DNA of 64,000 nt, taken from contig CAWINP010000008.1 in NCBI GenBank assembly GCA_963837485.1, positions 457,997-521,996 on the forward strand. The letters are read 5' to 3'. The notes under the pieces are model-generated. The model was not told where the DNA came from. It worked only from the letters and a program-made list of their open reading frames with translations, and did no database searches. Position numbers and translations under genes: made by a program. This document shows, piece after piece, positions 7,247 through 15,251 of this stretch. Every line of letters starts with the position of its first letter. Position 1 is the first letter of the stretch. The DNA comes from Solirubrobacter sp963837485. Its GTDB lineage: Bacteria > Actinomycetota > Thermoleophilia > Solirubrobacterales > Solirubrobacteraceae.

Positions 7247-7582
7247 ATGTGTCCGATGACCCAGTACGCGGTGATGATCTACGAGAACGCGCCCGAGCTC
7301 TCGCCGAAGGTCCTGGCGGCGCACGGCGCCCTGCCCGACCGGATCGCCGAGGCGGGCGGGAAGACGCTCGGCGGGCTCGCGCTGGAGCCGCCGTCGACGG
7401 CCACGTCGGTCCGCGGCGAGCTGATCACCGACGGGCCGTTCATGGAGAGCAAGGAGGTGCTCTCCGGCATCTTCGTGATCGAGGCGCGCGACCTCGACCA
7501 CGCGCTCGAGCTCGCGAAGATGACGCCGATCGTCGACGGCGGCGTGGAGGTCCGGCCGCTGATCGGGTGGGCGGTCCTGTAA
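7247..7582 (+). CDS. YCII-related (DGPF) family protein
   Basis: A 111-residue protein with the YCII/DGPF ferredoxin-like fold: MTQYAVMIYENAPEL, the diagnostic ITDGPFMESKEVLSGIFVIEA, and the C-terminal VEVRPLIGW. Genes of this kind are regularly found next to ECF42-group sigma factor genes, as here, where the sigma gene starts 16 nt before this stop. The role is unknown; it is thought to be part of the regulon or the sensing unit of the partner sigma factor. The ATG at 7256 (MTQYAVM) is an equally good start. Confidence 0.85.
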   Translation: MCPMTQYAVMIYENAPELSPKVLAAHGALPDRIAEAGGKTLGGLALEPPSTATSVRGELITDGPFMESKEVLSGIFVIEARDLDHALELAKMTPIVDGGVEVRPLIGWAVL

Positions 7583-8808
7583 CCGAGGCCGAGCGGGCGG
7601 TCGCCGACGCGCACCGCCGCGAGTGGGCGTTCGTGCTCGCCGCGACGGCGCGCGTCACGCGCGACCTCGACGCGGCCGAGGAATGCGTGCAGGAGGCGTA
7701 CGTGTCGGCGCTCGGCGCGTGGGCGCGCGACGGCGTTCCCGCGCGTCCCGGCGCGTGGCTGACCGTCGCCGCGCGCCGCAATGCGCTCAACCTGGTGCGC
7801 CGCGTGCAGACCCTGCAGGCCAAGCTCCCACTGCTGCTCGAGCCCGAGGCGGGCGAGATGCTCGACGACGAAGACCCGATCCCCGACGACCGGCTGCGAC
7901 TCGTCTTCACCTGCTGCCATCCGGCGCTCTCGCGCGAGGCGCAGGTCGCGCTGACGCTGCGGCTCGTGTGCGGGGTGGCGACGCCCGAAATCGCCGACGC
8001 GTTCCTCGTGAGCGAGCCGACGATGGCCGCGCGGCTGACGCGCGCGAAGAAGAAGATCGCCACCGCGCGCATCCCGTACGCGGTCCCGGCGGCGTCCGAG
8101 CTGCCGGAGCGCGTCGACGCGGTGCTGACCGTGATCCACCTGCTGGCCACCACCGGCCATACCGCGCCGCGCGGAGACGCGCTGATGCGCGAGGACCTGC
8201 TCGCCCGCGCGCTCGACCTGGCGCGGATGCTGGTCGCGCTGCTGCCGCGCGAGCCCGAGGCGCGAGGGCTGCTCGCGCTCCTGCTCGTGCTGCACGCGCG
8301 CCGCGACGCGCGGATCGACGCGGACGGACGCATGGTGCTGCTCGCCGACCAGGACCGCTCGGCGTGGGACCGCGACGCGATCGCGGAGGCCGACGGGCTG
8401 CTGCGCGACGCGCTCGCCGACGGGCCGGCGGGACGCTTCACGCTCCAGGCGGCGATCGCGTCGCTGCACGCGCAGGCGCCGAACTGGGAGGCGACCGACT
8501 GGCCGCAGATCGTCACGCTCTACGGCGAGCTGCTGCGGGTCTGGCCGTCGCCGGTGGTGGCGCTCAACCGCGCGATCGCCGTCTCGATGGCGGACGGGCC
8601 GCTCGTCGCGCTCGGCGAGGTCGAGGCGCTCGAGCGCGACGCCAGGCTCGCCGGCTACCGCTACCTGCCGGCCGCGAAGGCCGACATGCTGCGCCGGCTG
8701 GGACGGCGCGAGGAGGCGGCCGCCGCGTACCGGGCGGCGCTGGCGCTGACCGGCAACGCGGCCGAGCGCGCGTTCCTCGAAGGGCGCCTGCGCGAGCTGG
8801 CGTCGTGA
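7567..8808 (+). CDS. ECF sigma factor with C-terminal TPR-like domain (ECF42-type, DUF6596)
   Basis: A 413-residue sigma-70 family factor. Region 2 is seen in VTRDLDAAEECVQEAYVSAL and PGAWLTVAARRNALNLVRR; region 4 in LVCGVATPEIADAFLVSEPTM. It is followed by about 230 residues of helical repeats ending GRREEAAAAYRAALALTGN, the TPR-like C-terminal domain that marks the ECF42 group. That group uses the C-terminal domain rather than an anti-sigma factor for control. The GTG at 7567 overlaps the YCII gene by 16 nt, implying translational coupling. Confidence 0.9.
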   Translation: MGGPVTEAERAVADAHRREWAFVLAATARVTRDLDAAEECVQEAYVSALGAWARDGVPARPGAWLTVAARRNALNLVRRVQTLQAKLPLLLEPEAGEMLDDEDPIPDDRLRLVFTCCHPALSREAQVALTLRLVCGVATPEIADAFLVSEPTMAARLTRAKKKIATARIPYAVPAASELPERVDAVLTVIHLLATTGHTAPRGDALMREDLLARALDLARMLVALLPREPEARGLLALLLVLHARRDARIDADGRMVLLADQDRSAWDRDAIAEADGLLRDALADGPAGRFTLQAAIASLHAQAPNWEATDWPQIVTLYGELLRVWPSPVVALNRAIAVSMADGPLVALGEVEALERDARLAGYRYLPAAKADMLRRLGRREEAAAAYRAALALTGNAAERAFLEGRLRELAS

Positions 8809-9003
8809 GTCGGAGATTCGTGTGCTCTGCGGCGTTCTCCGGGTCGTGCCTGACGGCACCGGCAGGCCGCTCGCATACTGGTGGTACGTGGGCGCCTGCC
8901 GGGGCCCGTCAAGCGAGCGAAGCGGTGACGAGCTTGCGAGTCAGAGGGGCCGGGGCCGCCGGCTGCCCACGAATCTGCGACTCAGGACGCTAGCGTAGGG
9001 GCG

Positions 9004-9798
9004 GTGATCGCGCCCGTCGTCTCCGAGGCGCCTACGGGCGCCGTGCTCGCCGACGTCCGCCACTACCTCGACGGGCGCTCGGGCCGCGCCGCGTACGAGG
9101 GCGGGCACCTGCCCGGCGCCGTGTTCGTCGACATGGACGCGATGCTGGCGTCGCCGCCGAGCCCGCAGGAGGGCCGGCATCCGCTCCCGGACCCGCAGAC
9201 GTTCGCGGCGGGGCTGAGCGAGCTCGGCATCGGCGACGACGACACGGTCGTCGCGTACGACGACGCCGGCGGCGTGATGGCCGCGCGGCTGGTCTGGATG
9301 CTGCGCGCGCTCGGTCACGACGCGGCGTTGCTCGACGGCGGCCTGCTCGCCTCCGACGGCCCGCTTGAGACGGTTGCATCACCCCGGCCGCCGGCCCGCT
9401 TCACGCCACGGCCCTGGCCCGCGGAGCGCCTGGCCACGATCGACGACGCCGCCGACCCCGCCAACGTGGTGATCGACGCCCGCCAGCGCGAGCGCTTCCG
9501 CGGCGACGAGGAGCCCCTCGACCCGCGCGCGGGCCACATCCCGGGCGCCCGCAGCGTCCCGGCGCGCGAGAACGTCGATGCGAGCGGGCGCTTCGTGGGA
9601 GTCGAGCAGCTGCGCGCCACCCTCGCCGAGGCGGGCGTGGTGGAAGGCGCGCCGGTCGTCTCCTACTGCGGCTCGGGCGTCACCGCCTGCCACAACCTGC
9701 TGGCGATCGAGCATGCGGGCCTCGGCGAAGGCCGCCTCTACCCGGGCTCGTGGTCGCAGTGGAGCCACACGCCGCGGCCCGCGGCAACGGACGACTAG
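9004..9798 (+). CDS. thiosulfate/3-mercaptopyruvate sulfurtransferase (tandem rhodanese)
   Basis: A 264-residue two-domain rhodanese transferring sulfane sulfur to thiol or cyanide acceptors. Both domains have the CH2A-like GHLPGAVFVDMD (34-45) and AGHIPGARSVPAREN signatures. The catalytic Cys222 is in the C-terminal loop YCGSGVTA, while the N-terminal domain has YDDAGG in place of an active-site Cys, as usual for the family. The GTG start is fixed by the beginning of the first domain. It stands alone, convergent with a minus-strand gene (4-nt overlap). Confidence 0.9.
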   Translation: MIAPVVSEAPTGAVLADVRHYLDGRSGRAAYEGGHLPGAVFVDMDAMLASPPSPQEGRHPLPDPQTFAAGLSELGIGDDDTVVAYDDAGGVMAARLVWMLRALGHDAALLDGGLLASDGPLETVASPRPPARFTPRPWPAERLATIDDAADPANVVIDARQRERFRGDEEPLDPRAGHIPGARSVPARENVDASGRFVGVEQLRATLAEAGVVEGAPVVSYCGSGVTACHNLLAIEHAGLGEGRLYPGSWSQWSHTPRPAATDD

Positions 9799-10064
9799 CG
9801 GGCGAGGACGTCGAGCAGGTAGCCGCGCGTCTCGTCGGCGGCGCGGAACATCGCGGCGTTGGCCGTGTACACGGCCGGCTGCACGATCGTGCCCTCGACC
9901 AGCTCCGTGGTGACGTCGAGCGAGCCCTCGGGGCCCTGCGAGCCGTCCTCGCGCAGCGGTGAGAACGGCTCCGTCGACATGTTTGCGACGTTGTGCGCGG
10001 CCACGTCGACGCGCCGGCCGGCGGCGGCCATGCCCAGCGCTGCGGAGTTCACGGCGGGGATCAC
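9795..10064 (-). CDS. solitary flagellar rod/hook-like small protein
   Basis: From the GTG at 10064 this encodes 89 residues. The N-terminal part, SAALGMAAAGRRVDVAAHNVANMS, matches the flagellar rod/hook family signature (LDVxAxNxAN), and the C-terminal part (VDVTTELVEGTIVQPAVYTANAAM read as VTTELVEGTIVQP...YTANAAMFRAADET) matches the FlgC/FlgE-type C-terminal helix. It therefore looks like a mini rod protein with both coiled-coil ends but no central domain. No other flagellar gene is in the window. The longer start at 10163 would overlap the divergent globin gene. Confidence 0.6.
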   Translation of the reverse strand: MIPAVNSAALGMAAAGRRVDVAAHNVANMSTEPFSPLREDGSQGPEGSLDVTTELVEGTIVQPAVYTANAAMFRAADETRGYLLDVLAR

Positions 10065-10149
10065 TGCGAATGGGATCGGCAGCTCTCCGTCAGAGACCGC
10101 GCCCGGCAGGCCGCAGATGGACGAACGGCGCCTGCCATAGTCGATACCC

Positions 10150-10581
10150 GTGCCCCGGGACATCGAGGATCGCGCCGACTGCGAGCGGCTCGTGCGCGCG
10201 TTCTACGGGAGCGCGCTGGAGGATCCGCTGATCGGCTGGCTGTTCACCGACGTCGCGAGGCTCGATCTCGAGGCCCACGTGCCGCGGATCACGTCGTTCT
10301 GGGAGACGGTCCTGCTCGGCGCGCGCTCCTACGCGGGCGGCGCGTTCCGCCCGCACGCCGCGCTGCACGCGCGGGCCGAGCTGCGGGCCGCGCACTTCGA
10401 GCGCTGGCTCGTGCTGTGGGCCGCGACCGTCGACGAGCTGTTCGCGGGCGAGCGCGCCGAGCTGGCGAAGGCGCACGCATGGCGCGTCGCGCACGCGTTC
10501 CACGGCCGCCTCGCGACGCTGCCGCCGCCGCCGTCCGGCTCAGGGCTCCGGGTCAGCCTGCACGGACCGGCTTCGGGCTGA
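10150..10581 (+). CDS. truncated haemoglobin (group III-like)
   Basis: A 143-residue globin. The pattern RADCERLVRAFYGSALEDPL, then GWLFTDVARLDLEAHVPRIT and FWETVLLGARSYAGG, matches group III truncated haemoglobins. The proximal His is expected in the LRAAHFERWLVLW segment. A role in oxygen or nitric oxide chemistry in the cytoplasm is the family expectation. The GTG start at 10150 is just upstream of the first helix. It converges with the frameshifted lipoprotein (9 bp between ends). Confidence 0.85.
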   Translation: MPRDIEDRADCERLVRAFYGSALEDPLIGWLFTDVARLDLEAHVPRITSFWETVLLGARSYAGGAFRPHAALHARAELRAAHFERWLVLWAATVDELFAGERAELAKAHAWRVAHAFHGRLATLPPPPSGSGLRVSLHGPASG

Positions 10582-10590
10582 CGATCGCGG

Positions 10591-10966
10591 TCAGCGTGGC
10601 CGGACCGACTGGATCCGCCACACGCCGCGGACGCGCGCAAAGCGCAGGTCCGGCCCGTCGCCCGGCAGCCGCGAGATCGCCCGGTCGCCCTCCACGTACA
10701 CCTCGCGCGGCGCGGAGTCGAGCGGCCGCGCCGACGCCGCGCGCGCGACCACCGGCGCAGCGGCGAAGTCGTCGACGCGGCGCGCGCCGGCGTTGACCGC
10801 GGTCGCGAAGCGCCTCCAGGCCCGCCGGATCGCCCGCTCGTCGGCCGGGTGGCTCGTCGCGCACGCCTGGGCCCACGGCGGGCTGTAGGGACCGCACGCC
10901 GGCGCCGCCGCACGCGCTCGCGAGCGCGGCGCATGCGCAGAGGGAGACGAGGCGCCGCCACAACAC
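10591..10966 (-). pseudogene. small secreted lipoprotein broken by a frameshift
   Basis: An ATG at 10966 opens MLWRRLVSLCACAALASACG, a convincing lipoprotein signal with lipobox LASAC. The same frame then becomes unprotein-like. A +1 shift in the GGCGGCGCCGGC tract around 10905-10920 leads into CGPYSPPWAQACATSHPADE and onward to a plausible 90-residue domain ending FARVRGVWRIQSVRPR. That domain resembles small NTF2-like/DUF4440-type lipoprotein tails (REVYVEGDRAISRLPGDG). Either the gene is a recent pseudogene or the GC tract was misread. Confidence 0.55.
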
Positions 10967-11047
10967 CGTCTATCGCCGCTTGCTGCGAGCGCTTGACGGC
11001 TGTCGTCCGCGGGCTGACCGGGCGCCGTGCGATGATCCCGCGCGGCC

Positions 11048-11422
11048 ATGGCCGTCGATCTGGTCATCGAGATCGCGAACACGGCGGGCGCGCTCGCCGA
11101 TGTCGCCGCCGCGATCAGCGACGCCGGCGTCAACATCGCTGCCGCGACCTGCGTCGGCCCGGGCGACAAGGCCGAGGTGCACATCCTCGTCCCGCACGCC
11201 GAGCCGGTGCGTCACTCGCTGGCCATCTCGCATCTCGCGGTCTCGCGCGAGCGCGAGGTCGTCGTCGTCGACGTCGAGGACCGTCCAGGCGTCCTCGCCG
11301 ACCTCACGCGCCAGATCGCCCGCGCCGGCGTCAACATCGACCTCGTGTACGTCGCCACCCGCAACCGCGTCGTCTTCGGGTCGCCCGACCTCGAGGCGCT
11401 TAGGGCCGCGCTGGGCGGCTGA
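11048..11422 (+). CDS. tandem ACT domain protein
   Basis: A 124-residue protein made only of two ACT-type units: DLVIEIANTAGALADVAAAI (with GVNIAAATCVG) and VVVVDVEDRPGVLADLTRQI (with AGVNIDLVYVATRNRVVF). ACT domains bind amino acids or other small ligands at dimer interfaces. Stand-alone ACT proteins are usually ligand-sensing partners. No biosynthetic enzyme lies beside it, so the ligand is unknown. The ATG at 11048 begins directly at the first strand. Confidence 0.85.
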   Translation: MAVDLVIEIANTAGALADVAAAISDAGVNIAAATCVGPGDKAEVHILVPHAEPVRHSLAISHLAVSREREVVVVDVEDRPGVLADLTRQIARAGVNIDLVYVATRNRVVFGSPDLEALRAALGG

Positions 11423-11443
11423 CCCCGGCCGGCAGCGCCGCGT

Positions 11444-11580
11444 TCACTCGCAGGCGGAGCCGTCGCCGTCGCGATCGAGGCCGTAGTGGTCATCGCCGAC
11501 GACCTGCACCGGGAGCGGATCGTGCGGACCGGGAGGCCGGTCCGCGCGCTCAGCTCGCCGATGCTCAGGAGGGCGGTCAC
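11444..11580 (-). pseudogene. chimeric remnant: MerR-type HTH start joined out of frame to an excalibur-domain end
   Basis: A GTG at 11580 opens TALLSIGELSARTGLPVRTIR, the first 22 residues of a MerR-family HTH. After this the frame breaks. In another frame the last 25 residues read DPLPVQVV then GDDHYGLDRDGDGSACE, the C-terminus of an excalibur calcium-binding domain, ending at the TGA 11444-11446. The MerR start lies 10 nt after the stop of the alpha/beta hydrolase gene, suggesting a former hydrolase-merR unit now fused by deletion to the end of an unrelated secreted-protein gene. Confidence 0.55.
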
Positions 11581-11590
11581 GCGACCATGG

Positions 11591-12352
11591 TCAGGTCTCC
11601 ACCCGCTGGAGAGTCAAGAAGTCGATCAGCAGCTCGCGGAACGCGTCCGGGGCCTCGAGCGGCACGAGGTGCCCTGCGTCCTCGACGACCGCATGCCGCG
11701 CACCCGGCACGACGCGCGCGAGCGTGTCGGCGCCCGCGACGAAGTCGGGCATGTCGTCGGCGCCCGCGACCGCCAGCAGCGGCACGCCGATGCGCGTCAG
11801 CGACTCCGGCTCCTCCTCGACGGGATCCGGCGCGTCCTCGACGGCGCCGGCCTCCAGCTGCAGCTCGAACGCCCGCCGCTGCATCTCCTCCACCAGCTCG
11901 CGCACCGGGCCGGGGCGCGTCCACCCCTCGGCGACCGCCTCCACGGCGGCGTCGACGTCGCCGCGCTCGATCGCCTCCCCCTCGGCGTCCCAGACTGCCG
12001 CCAGACGCTCCGACGGCTCGCCGGGCATCGGCGTGCCGACGAGCACGAGCGAGCTGACGCGCGCCGGGGCGATCACCGCGACGCGCAGCGCGACGGCGGC
12101 GCCGAACGAGTTGCCGACGAGCGCCGCGCGCTCGATCCCGAGCTCGTTCATCGCGATCAGCACGTCGTTCCACGGCGCCTGCGGCCCGGGCTCGACCTCC
12201 GCGTCGCCGAAACCGGGCAGGTCGAACGCGATCGCGCGGTAGCCGGCGGCGGCGAGGTCAGGCAGCAGGTCCACCCACATCCGGCGGTCGGCGATGCCGG
12301 CGTGCAGCAGGATCACGACGGGGCCCGATCCCGCCTCGTCAAAAGGGATCAT
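11591..12352 (-). CDS. alpha/beta hydrolase
   Basis: A 253-residue alpha/beta hydrolase with a HAGIADRRMW oxyanion motif, the nucleophile elbow GNSFGAA, an acidic residue in AGADDMPDF and the catalytic His in EDAGHLVPLE. It lacks a signal peptide. The ATG at 12352 overlaps the stop of the upstream FG-GAP gene in an ATGA junction, so the two are translationally coupled although their functions look unrelated. The MerR remnant follows 10 nt after its stop. Confidence 0.85.
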   Translation of the reverse strand: MIPFDEAGSGPVVILLHAGIADRRMWVDLLPDLAAAGYRAIAFDLPGFGDAEVEPGPQAPWNDVLIAMNELGIERAALVGNSFGAAVALRVAVIAPARVSSLVLVGTPMPGEPSERLAAVWDAEGEAIERGDVDAAVEAVAEGWTRPGPVRELVEEMQRRAFELQLEAGAVEDAPDPVEEEPESLTRIGVPLLAVAGADDMPDFVAGADTLARVVPGARHAVVEDAGHLVPLEAPDAFRELLIDFLTLQRVET

Positions 12353-13530
12353 GCGCAGATTGTGAAGGTGCGCGACACGGTCTTGGAGCGAACGCGCTTC
12401 GAGCCCCCGCGGGTGAAGAAGATCCGCGCGTAGACGCGCCCGCGCTTGCCCGCCGGCAGGTTGAGCTTCAGCCCCACGGCGTACGGGCGCCGGTGGTCGA
12501 CCCGGCGCGGGCCCCCGCGGACGAAGAACACCACGCGCCGGACGTGCGGCGGCGACTGGCCGCGCCGGTGGCGGATGCGGACGTTGACGCGCAGACGGCC
12601 TCCGGGCGGAGTGCACCCGCGCGTCGCGCTCAGTTGCGTGGTGGCGCCCGGCAGCGGGACGATCGCCGGCGCCGAGGGAGCCGCCGGAGGAGGCGGGGCA
12701 CCGCCCGCGAGCGTCAGGTACGTGAGGCCGTTCCAGCCCGAGCCGATCACGACGCCGTTGTCGATCCAGCCGCCCGCGCCGTTGCCGCGATACAGCCGGA
12801 GCGAGCCGTCCGGCGGCCGCGCGAGCACATCCGGCTTGCCGTCGCCGCTGAAGTCGCCGCCGCCGGCGAGCGCCGTGAAGTCCTGCCAGCCGCTGCCGAC
12901 CACGATGCCGTTGTCCATCCACCCGCCGGCGCCGTTGCCGCGATACAGCCGCAGCGAGCCGTCCGGCGAGCGGGCGAACACGTCCGGCTTGCCGTCGCCG
13001 CTGAAGTCGCCCGCCGCGAACACGGCGGTGAAGCCCTGCCAGCCGCTGCCGACCACGATGCCGTTGTCCATCCACCCGCCGGCGCCGCTGCCGCGATACA
13101 GCCGCAGCGAGCCGTCCGGCGAGCGCGCCAGCACGTCGGGCTTGCCGTCGCCGTTGAAGTCGCCGGGCGCGAGCAGCGCCGTGAAGTCCTGCCAGCCGCT
13201 GCCCACCGGCTCGCCGCGGCCGGTGACCCAGCCTCCGGCGCCGTTGCCGCGGTACATCAGCAGCGCGCCGTCCTGAGTGCGCGCCAGCAGGTCGGGCCGC
13301 AGGTCGCCGCTGAAGTCGCCGGGCGCCATCAGCGCGGTGAACGCGCCCCAGCCGGTGCCGATCCGATCGGCGTGCCCGGTCAGCCAGCCTCCCGAGCCGT
13401 TGCCGCGGTACATCAGCAGCCGTCCGTCGGGATGGATGGTGAGCACGTCGCCGGCGCCGTCGCCGTTCCAGTCGGCCCGCGCGGGAGCGGCGAGAAGCAG
13501 GCAGGCGATCAGGACGACGGTGAGGCGCAC
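12349..13530 (-). CDS. secreted FG-GAP/VCBS repeat protein with C-terminal Cys-flanked domain
   Basis: From the GTG at 13530 this gives 393 residues: a signal peptide (VRLTVVLIACLLLAAPARA), then five FG-GAP-like units of about 51 residues, each with a calcium-binding loop such as GDFNGDGKPDV, and a SPDGSLRLYRGNGAGGW segment. A Pro/Ala linker (PPPPAAPSAPA) leads to a C-terminal domain bracketed by Cys (RGCTPPGG to TFTIC) of a kind common in secreted proteins of Solirubrobacterales. It is likely extracellular, with a beta-propeller/tachylectin-like fold. Longer starts extend over the divergent gene and are less likely. Confidence 0.82.
   Translation of the reverse strand: MRLTVVLIACLLLAAPARADWNGDGAGDVLTIHPDGRLLMYRGNGSGGWLTGHADRIGTGWGAFTALMAPGDFSGDLRPDLLARTQDGALLMYRGNGAGGWVTGRGEPVGSGWQDFTALLAPGDFNGDGKPDVLARSPDGSLRLYRGSGAGGWMDNGIVVGSGWQGFTAVFAAGDFSGDGKPDVFARSPDGSLRLYRGNGAGGWMDNGIVVGSGWQDFTALAGGGDFSGDGKPDVLARPPDGSLRLYRGNGAGGWIDNGVVIGSGWNGLTYLTLAGGAPPPPAAPSAPAIVPLPGATTQLSATRGCTPPGGRLRVNVRIRHRRGQSPPHVRRVVFFVRGGPRRVDHRRPYAVGLKLNLPAGKRGRVYARIFFTRGGSKRVRSKTVSRTFTICA
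12720..13485 (-). repeat. five tandem ~153-bp coding repeats (FG-GAP units)
   Basis: Units of 51-52 codons repeat five times inside the FG-GAP gene. The two units centred on 12,930 and 13,080 are almost identical at the DNA level over long stretches (for example the run coding GSLRLYRGNGAGGWMDNGIV), whereas the outer units have diverged. This pattern suggests recent duplication or gene conversion in the middle of the array. Confidence 0.75.
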
Positions 13531-13612
13531 GACGGGGACCGACCACGGTAACGTGCCGAGCCGGAGGCGTCGCCGCTCGCGGATGCGGGCGGTCGCACCG
13601 ACAACCGTCAGC

Positions 13613-14809
13613 ATGAGGATCTTCGTCGCCACCGCAGGGGTCCTGCTCCTGCTCGCCGCCCCGGCAAGCGCGCGCTTGCGCAGCGTCGCCAAGCTCACCG
13701 GCACGGTGAAGGGCGAGACGGTGCGCCTCGCCTGGAAGGACCGTGCGAGCGGCGAGACCCGCTACGAGATCCGGCGCTCCGGGCTGAAGGTCAAGCTCAA
13801 GCGCAACCGCACGTCGTGGACCGACCGCAAGGTGACGGCGGGCAGGACGTACCGCTACAGCGTGCGGCCGTGCCGCGGCTCGCGCTGCGCGAAGGCGACG
13901 CGCGCCACGGTCGCCGTTCCGGCGCCCAAGCTGCCCGGCACCGGCGCGCCGCCGGCCGGCCAGGCGCCGCCCGGGTCGAGCCCGACGATCGGCGACTGCC
14001 CGGTCTTCCCGCCCGACAACCCGTGGAACACCGACATCTCGCAGTACCCGGTCGACACGTCGCACGACTACGTCGGGTCGCTCGCCGGCATGGTCCTGTG
14101 GCCGGACTTCGGCGGCGGGTACGGCATCCCCTACGTCAGCGTGCCGTTCTCGCAGCCGCTGGTGCCGATCTCCTTCGACGAGGACGACGAGTCCGACCCC
14201 GGCCCGTACCCGACGCCGCTCGACGCGCCCGTGGAGGGCGGCGGCGACCGCCACGTGCTCACGCTGCGCCAGGGCGACTGCAAGCTGTTCGAGCTCTACG
14301 CGGCCGAGCGCCAGGGCTCCGGCTGGCACGCCTACTCCGGCGCGGTCTGGGACCTGCGGTCGAACAAGCTGCGGCCCGAGGGCTGGACGTCGGCCGACGC
14401 CGCGGGGCTTCCGATGCTCCCCGGCCTCGCCCGCCGCGACGAGGCCGACGCGGGCGTGATCCGTCACGCGCTGCGCGTGACGGTGCCGACCACCCAGAAG
14501 GCCTACATCCACCCGGCGACGCACTGGGCGTCCTCGAACACGAACCCTGACCAGCCGCCGATGGGGCTGCGCCTGCGGCTGAAGGCGAGCTACGACATCA
14601 GCCGGCTGCGCGGCCAGGCGCGGGTGATCGCCCAGGCGCTGAAGACCTATGGCGCGCTGGTCGCCGACAACGGCGGCGGCTCGCCGAAGGTGTTCGTCGG
14701 CGGCGCCGTCGACGCGGGCTGGAACGACGACGACCTCGAGGGCCTCAAGGCGATCCCGGCAAGCGCGCTCGAGGCGGTCGTCACGAACCCCGTTGTGCGC
14801 GGCTACTGA
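13613..14809 (+). CDS. secreted Fn3-like protein, function unknown
   Basis: A 398-residue exported protein: signal peptide (MRIFVATAGVLLLLAAPASA), a fibronectin type III-like domain (about residues 25-105, with VRLAWKDRASGETRYEIRRS and RTYRYSVRPC), a Pro/Gly linker, and a C-terminal domain of about 270 residues starting GDCPVFPPDNPWNTDISQYP. The latter has conserved-looking HVLTLRQGDCKLFELYAA, HAYSGAVWDLRSN and AYIHPATHWASS segments. This is a family I know only as uncharacterised secreted proteins. It is divergent from the FG-GAP gene (82 bp) and convergent with the VOC gene (29-nt overlap). Confidence 0.78.
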   Translation: MRIFVATAGVLLLLAAPASARLRSVAKLTGTVKGETVRLAWKDRASGETRYEIRRSGLKVKLKRNRTSWTDRKVTAGRTYRYSVRPCRGSRCAKATRATVAVPAPKLPGTGAPPAGQAPPGSSPTIGDCPVFPPDNPWNTDISQYPVDTSHDYVGSLAGMVLWPDFGGGYGIPYVSVPFSQPLVPISFDEDDESDPGPYPTPLDAPVEGGGDRHVLTLRQGDCKLFELYAAERQGSGWHAYSGAVWDLRSNKLRPEGWTSADAAGLPMLPGLARRDEADAGVIRHALRVTVPTTQKAYIHPATHWASSNTNPDQPPMGLRLRLKASYDISRLRGQARVIAQALKTYGALVADNGGGSPKVFVGGAVDAGWNDDDLEGLKAIPASALEAVVTNPVVRGY

Positions 14810-15173
14810 GCCGCGCGGGGCGGCGCTCCTTCGGCTGCCACAGCGCCACCCCCGCCCCGGCGGGCGCGGCGATCACGCTGCGCCAGCCGGCCGGGCCCTC
14901 GCGCGGCTCGAGCGCGATGCTGGCGCCGAGCGCCCGCGCCCGCTCGGTCGCGCCGGCGACGTCGTCGACCTCGACGTAGGGCAGCCACAGCGAGCTGTCG
15001 GTGTCGGATTCCACGACGCCGCCGTCGAGCGAGCCGCCCAGCCCGAGCGCGAGGTATGACGACGGGCCGACGGCGATCCGCTCGGCCCGCCAGCCGAAGA
15101 GCTGCGTATAGAACGCGCAGGCTCTTGGCAGGTTGCCGGTGTGCAGCTCCAGGTGCACGACGGGATCGTTCAT
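14781..15173 (-). CDS. VOC family (glyoxalase/bleomycin resistance-like) protein
   Basis: A 130-residue protein with paired beta-alpha-beta-beta-beta units: VVHLELHTGNLPRACAFYTQ with LFGWRAERIAVG, then WLPYVEVDDVAGATERARAL and SVIAAPAGAGVALWQP. VOC proteins bind a metal and act as dioxygenases, lyases, isomerases or sequestering proteins; the function here is not inferable. It is divergent from the SnoaL-tailed ECF sigma gene, with 78 bp between starts, so it may belong to that regulon. Confidence 0.82.
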   Translation of the reverse strand: MNDPVVHLELHTGNLPRACAFYTQLFGWRAERIAVGPSSYLALGLGGSLDGGVVESDTDSSLWLPYVEVDDVAGATERARALGASIALEPREGPAGWRSVIAAPAGAGVALWQPKERRPARLSSRAQRGS

Positions 15174-15203
15174 GCCCCCTTTGACCGGTGCCGCCGCCGA
15201 AAT

Positions 15204-15220
15204 TCATCGGCGCGCGATGA
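15204..15220. promoter_or_regulatory. inverted repeat upstream of ECF sigma gene
   Basis: TCATCG (15204-15209) and CGATGA (15215-15220) are a perfect inverted repeat around GCGCG, located 31 bp before the sigma-factor ATG in the divergent region with the VOC gene. It could be an operator or the base of a leader hairpin. There is no direct evidence for a bound factor. Confidence 0.25.
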
Positions 15221-15251
15221 GTTCCGCGCGCACGCCCGGTCTAAGCCGGTG

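Noticed and set aside
12720..13485. CRISPR-like array
   Set aside because: The ~153-bp units are translated in frame as FG-GAP repeats of a secreted protein; there are no short palindromic repeats with unique spacers and no cas genes.
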